A stretch of DNA of 39,235 bases from IMG/VR virus record IMGVR_UViG_3300038701_002455, positions 1-39,235 of that record. The stretch is one strand, 5' to 3'. The first letter of the stretch is position 1, and each line of letters begins with the position of its first letter. Source of the stretch: a virus. Below, piece by piece: positions 37,096 through 39,235 of the stretch. The notes under the pieces are model-generated. The model was not told the origin of the DNA. It worked only from the letters and a program-made list of their open reading frames with translations, and searched no databases. The position numbers were made by a program, and so were the translations under genes.

Positions 37096-38031
37096 ATGGG
37101 CTACCCGCTCGATCACGGGCCCGGATACGCGGTCGTCCCCAGGACGGCGGCGCGCTTCGAGCGGCTGATGTCCGACCAGCCGGCTCTCGCGGTTTACTTC
37201 TACTGCGTCTGCCACGCGACACACCGCGCTGGCGAGCGTAGGACCTCAAAGGGCGGCACGGTCCACCTCGAGGTCGGCCAATGTTTTCTGGGACAAAGGC
37301 GCCTAGCGGACCTTCTTTCCGTCGATCGGAAGACGGTAAAGCGGGCTCTGGGAACCCTGTCTCGCCTTGGCTTGGTCAAGTCAACCACGGACCGGAACGG
37401 AACGATTGCAACCGTCGTTAACTACGGCGCTTTTGGGGGTCACCTGGGCCAGTCGGTGGGCCAACCGATGGGCCAACCAGTGGGCCAGTCACTGGTCCAG
37501 TCGGTGGACCAACCACTGGACCAATCACTGGACACTAAAGAACGGGAGGAACGGGAGGAACGGGAGAAACCACTGTCGGCTTCCGCCGACGCGGCCCAGC
37601 TGTCGCTGGTAGGGGCTTCGCCCTCAGGGCCTATCGGCCCCAGTCAGCCAAAGAGCGAGAGCACTAGGACCCCCCCGGGGGAATCTAAGCGAACCACCCC
37701 CCCCAAGGCCTCGAAGCCTCCGGGCGACCACCAGGCGCTGATCGCGCACTTCGACCAGCGGTTCCGCTCGGCGCATGGCGGGGCCAAGCCAACGTGGGGT
37801 GCGGCGCAGGGCAAGCAGGCCAAGCGCCTCCTGGCGGCGCACACGCTCGAGGAGTGCAAGCGGCGCGTGGACACGTTGTTCGACTCGGCGCCGGCCTGGA
37901 TGGACGGCCGGGACTTCGGCACGCTCGTGAAGCACTTCGACAAGCTGGCGACGCGCGCGCCGGCGCGCCGGTCGAGTGGCCGTGAGCAGCTGGGCGCGGG
38001 GCGTCGTGAGCGCCTGGGGGGTGGCCGGTGA
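37096..38031 (+). CDS. Replication initiator, lambda O-like organisation
   Basis: A 311-aa protein. The N-terminal domain at about 1-110 includes a winged helix (RRLADLLSVDRKTVKRALGT, then LSRLGLVKST). The middle at about 117-146 is a Gln-rich repeat (GQSVGQPMGQPVGQSLVQSV) encoded by 12-bp iterons, followed by a charged KEREEREERE segment. The C-terminal part at about 240-285 (GKQAKRLLAAHTLEECKRRV, DFGTLVKHFDKLA) is typical of phage replisome organisers that recruit a helicase. GAGGGG precedes the ATG. It overlaps the DnaB gene (GTGA), so the two act together at this origin. Confidence 0.82.
   Translation: MGYPLDHGPGYAVVPRTAARFERLMSDQPALAVYFYCVCHATHRAGERRTSKGGTVHLEVGQCFLGQRRLADLLSVDRKTVKRALGTLSRLGLVKSTTDRNGTIATVVNYGAFGGHLGQSVGQPMGQPVGQSLVQSVDQPLDQSLDTKEREEREEREKPLSASADAAQLSLVGASPSGPIGPSQPKSESTRTPPGESKRTTPPKASKPPGDHQALIAHFDQRFRSAHGGAKPTWGAAQGKQAKRLLAAHTLEECKRRVDTLFDSAPAWMDGRDFGTLVKHFDKLATRAPARRSSGREQLGAGRRERLGGGR
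37447..37530 (+). repeat. Seven 12-bp iterons, probable replication origin
   Basis: Seven successive 12-bp units run from GGCCAGTCGGTG to GACCAATCACTG, with a consensus near GGCCAACCACTG. Most changes are at three positions. They lie within the initiator gene, as the lambda origin iterons lie within O. A triple 9-bp repeat (GAACGGGAG) follows at 37543-37569. Confidence 0.8.
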
Positions 38032-39235
38032 CGGCGGCGGCCGAGGAGCCGGTGGTCAAGCCGTCGGCGTTCCGCTCGGACTGGGCGGAGCGTGCCGTCC
38101 TGGGCGGACTGCTGCGCGACTCGCGGGCCTTGCGCGCCCTGGGCATTGGCGGCCGGGATTTCTTCGACCAGCGCCACACGGCCATCTGGGAGGCCATGGA
38201 CGCGCTGCAGGCCGAGGGGCGTCGGCCGACGTTCTCGCTGGTCGTGGGGCGCCTGGAGCGCGATGGCGTGCTGGCGGCGGTCGGCGGGGCTGAGTACGTC
38301 GCCGGGCTCGCCGACGGCGCTCTCACGTCGGAGCTCCCGGTGCTCGAGACGCACGCGGAGACTGTCCGGGAGCATTCGCTCACGCGGTCGCTGCTGCTGC
38401 TGGGCCCGCAGCTCGCCGAGCGCATGGAGCGCGGGATCGTCGGCACCGAGGCGGTGGAGTACGCGGCAAGCCAGCTGCGTCGGCTGGCCGAGAAGGGTCG
38501 ATCCGAGCGGCCGGCCACGCTCTACGACCTGGCCGAGGACCTGCGCGAGGACCTCGCGAGCGAGGACGCCGACGAGGAGCCCCCGGGCTTCGTGCCGACG
38601 GGCATCGCGGACCTGGACCAGCGCCTGGGGGGCTACCCGCTGGCGACCGTCTCGGTGCTGGCCGGCAAGACGAGCCACGGCAAGTCGGCGACGCTGCTCC
38701 AGTCGGCCGAGGCGGCGGCGAAGGCTGGCATCGGCGTGGTGTGGCTGGCGACCGAGGACCTGTCGCGCAACACCGGCGCCCGGGCGCTGTCGCACGAGTC
38801 CGGCGTACCGGCGAGCAGCCTCCGCCGCGGACGGGCGGCGGTCGGGGAGGCTGGTCTCACGCGGCTGCGGGCTCTGCGGCCTGGAGAGCACCTCCGGCGC
38901 ATCCACGTCGTCAAGGCCAACGGGCTGGACGCGCGCGCCCTGGTGGCCCAGGTGAGGCTCCTGCAGGCGAGCAACGAGGACATCCGCCTGGTGGTCTACG
39001 ACTACCTGAACCGCATCCCGGTGCCGCGTGGTGGCGACCGGTTCGCGATGCAGGTCGAGGCGATGAACGTGTTCGACGACGCGGCCAAGGACGACGGCTG
39101 CGCGTGGGTCATCGGCTCCCAGTTCCGCAAGACCGAGGCGGACGAGCCGAAGCTACAGGACCTGCGGGGCGCGTCTGAGGTCTCGGACATCGCGAAGTTC
39201 ACGATCTTCGTCCACCGGCCCAGGTTCGGCGAGGC
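38028..39235 (+). CDS. Replicative DNA helicase, DnaB-like (3' end outside the window)
   Basis: At least 402 aa of a DnaB-type helicase, cut by the window end. The N-terminal domain at about 12-115 includes AERAVLGGLLRDSRALRALG and DFFDQRHTAIWEAMDAL. The RecA-like core has Walker A (AGKTSHGKSATLL; K219, S220) and Walker B (LVVYDYLNRIP, D325). A later SQFRKTEADEPKLQDLRGAS matches the conserved DnaB motif before the arginine finger. The GTG start overlaps the initiator stop. It unwinds phage DNA after loading by the initiator protein. Confidence 0.93.
   Translation, partial: MTAAAEEPVVKPSAFRSDWAERAVLGGLLRDSRALRALGIGGRDFFDQRHTAIWEAMDALQAEGRRPTFSLVVGRLERDGVLAAVGGAEYVAGLADGALTSELPVLETHAETVREHSLTRSLLLLGPQLAERMERGIVGTEAVEYAASQLRRLAEKGRSERPATLYDLAEDLREDLASEDADEEPPGFVPTGIADLDQRLGGYPLATVSVLAGKTSHGKSATLLQSAEAAAKAGIGVVWLATEDLSRNTGARALSHESGVPASSLRRGRAAVGEAGLTRLRALRPGEHLRRIHVVKANGLDARALVAQVRLLQASNEDIRLVVYDYLNRIPVPRGGDRFAMQVEAMNVFDDAAKDDGCAWVIGSQFRKTEADEPKLQDLRGASEVSDIAKFTIFVHRPRFGE

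Noticed and set aside
37447-37530. CRISPR-like array
   Set aside because: Repeats are 12 bp, directly adjacent and in frame with the initiator; they are iterons.

Overview
This window is most of the genome of a temperate, contractile-tailed (myovirus) phage with a GC-rich genome. Its nested Rz/Rz1-type spanin pair implies a Gram-negative host, probably a GC-rich proteobacterium or a relative. The species cannot be read from the sequence. DNA packaging and head genes are lambda-like: GpA-type large terminase, gpW joining protein, lambda-type portal and FII-like adaptor. Tail genes follow the phage Mu order: DUF2635, sheath, tube, frameshifted chaperone, tape measure, gpN, gpP, gp45, gp46, gp47 and gp48.

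Layout, left to right. 27-6409: packaging and head on the + strand, including a fused prohead protease and major capsid gene. 6455-11176: decoration protein, connector, tail terminator, sheath, tube and tail chaperones with a -1 frameshift. 11163-19076: tape measure and baseplate. 17138-18444 and 19078-20808: fibre or receptor-binding proteins, some with polyglycine linkers. 20811-23343: lysis genes (i-spanin, nested o-spanin, two holin candidates, M15 peptidase). From here to 35411 genes lie on the - strand in two tightly overlapping operons. 23346-25549 holds small hypothetical, often zinc-ribbon, proteins. 25560-25830 holds an attP built on the 3' half of a tRNA-Phe, a terminator and probable integrase arm sites. 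25832-27619 holds a HAD phosphatase, tyrosine integrase and excisionase-like gene. 27616-31365 holds accessory genes (DUF1643, ASCH-like, a Gly/Tyr/Asp hexanucleotide-repeat protein, a lipoprotein metalloprotease). 31362-35411 holds a recombination module (RecB/Cas4-type Fe-S nuclease and a RecT-like annealase) with small companions. 35420-36510 is the immunity region, with a repressor, a Cro-like gene and divergent promoters. 36515-37000 is a lipoprotein gene on the - strand. 37096-39235 is the rightward replication module: a winged-helix initiator carrying iterons, and a DnaB helicase cut by the window end.

Because attP lies inside phage genes, between integrase and lysis genes, the sequence looks like the free (virion or circular) form and not an integrated prophage. 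The most striking unexplained signals are a repeated bipartite element, TTGACA-N13/14-GTGATC, found at five gene-block boundaries on the + strand (plus one near match); the hexanucleotide array encoding a (G-Y/D/S)n protein; a phage-encoded metzincin-like lipoprotein; and an integrase lacking two canonical catalytic residues.
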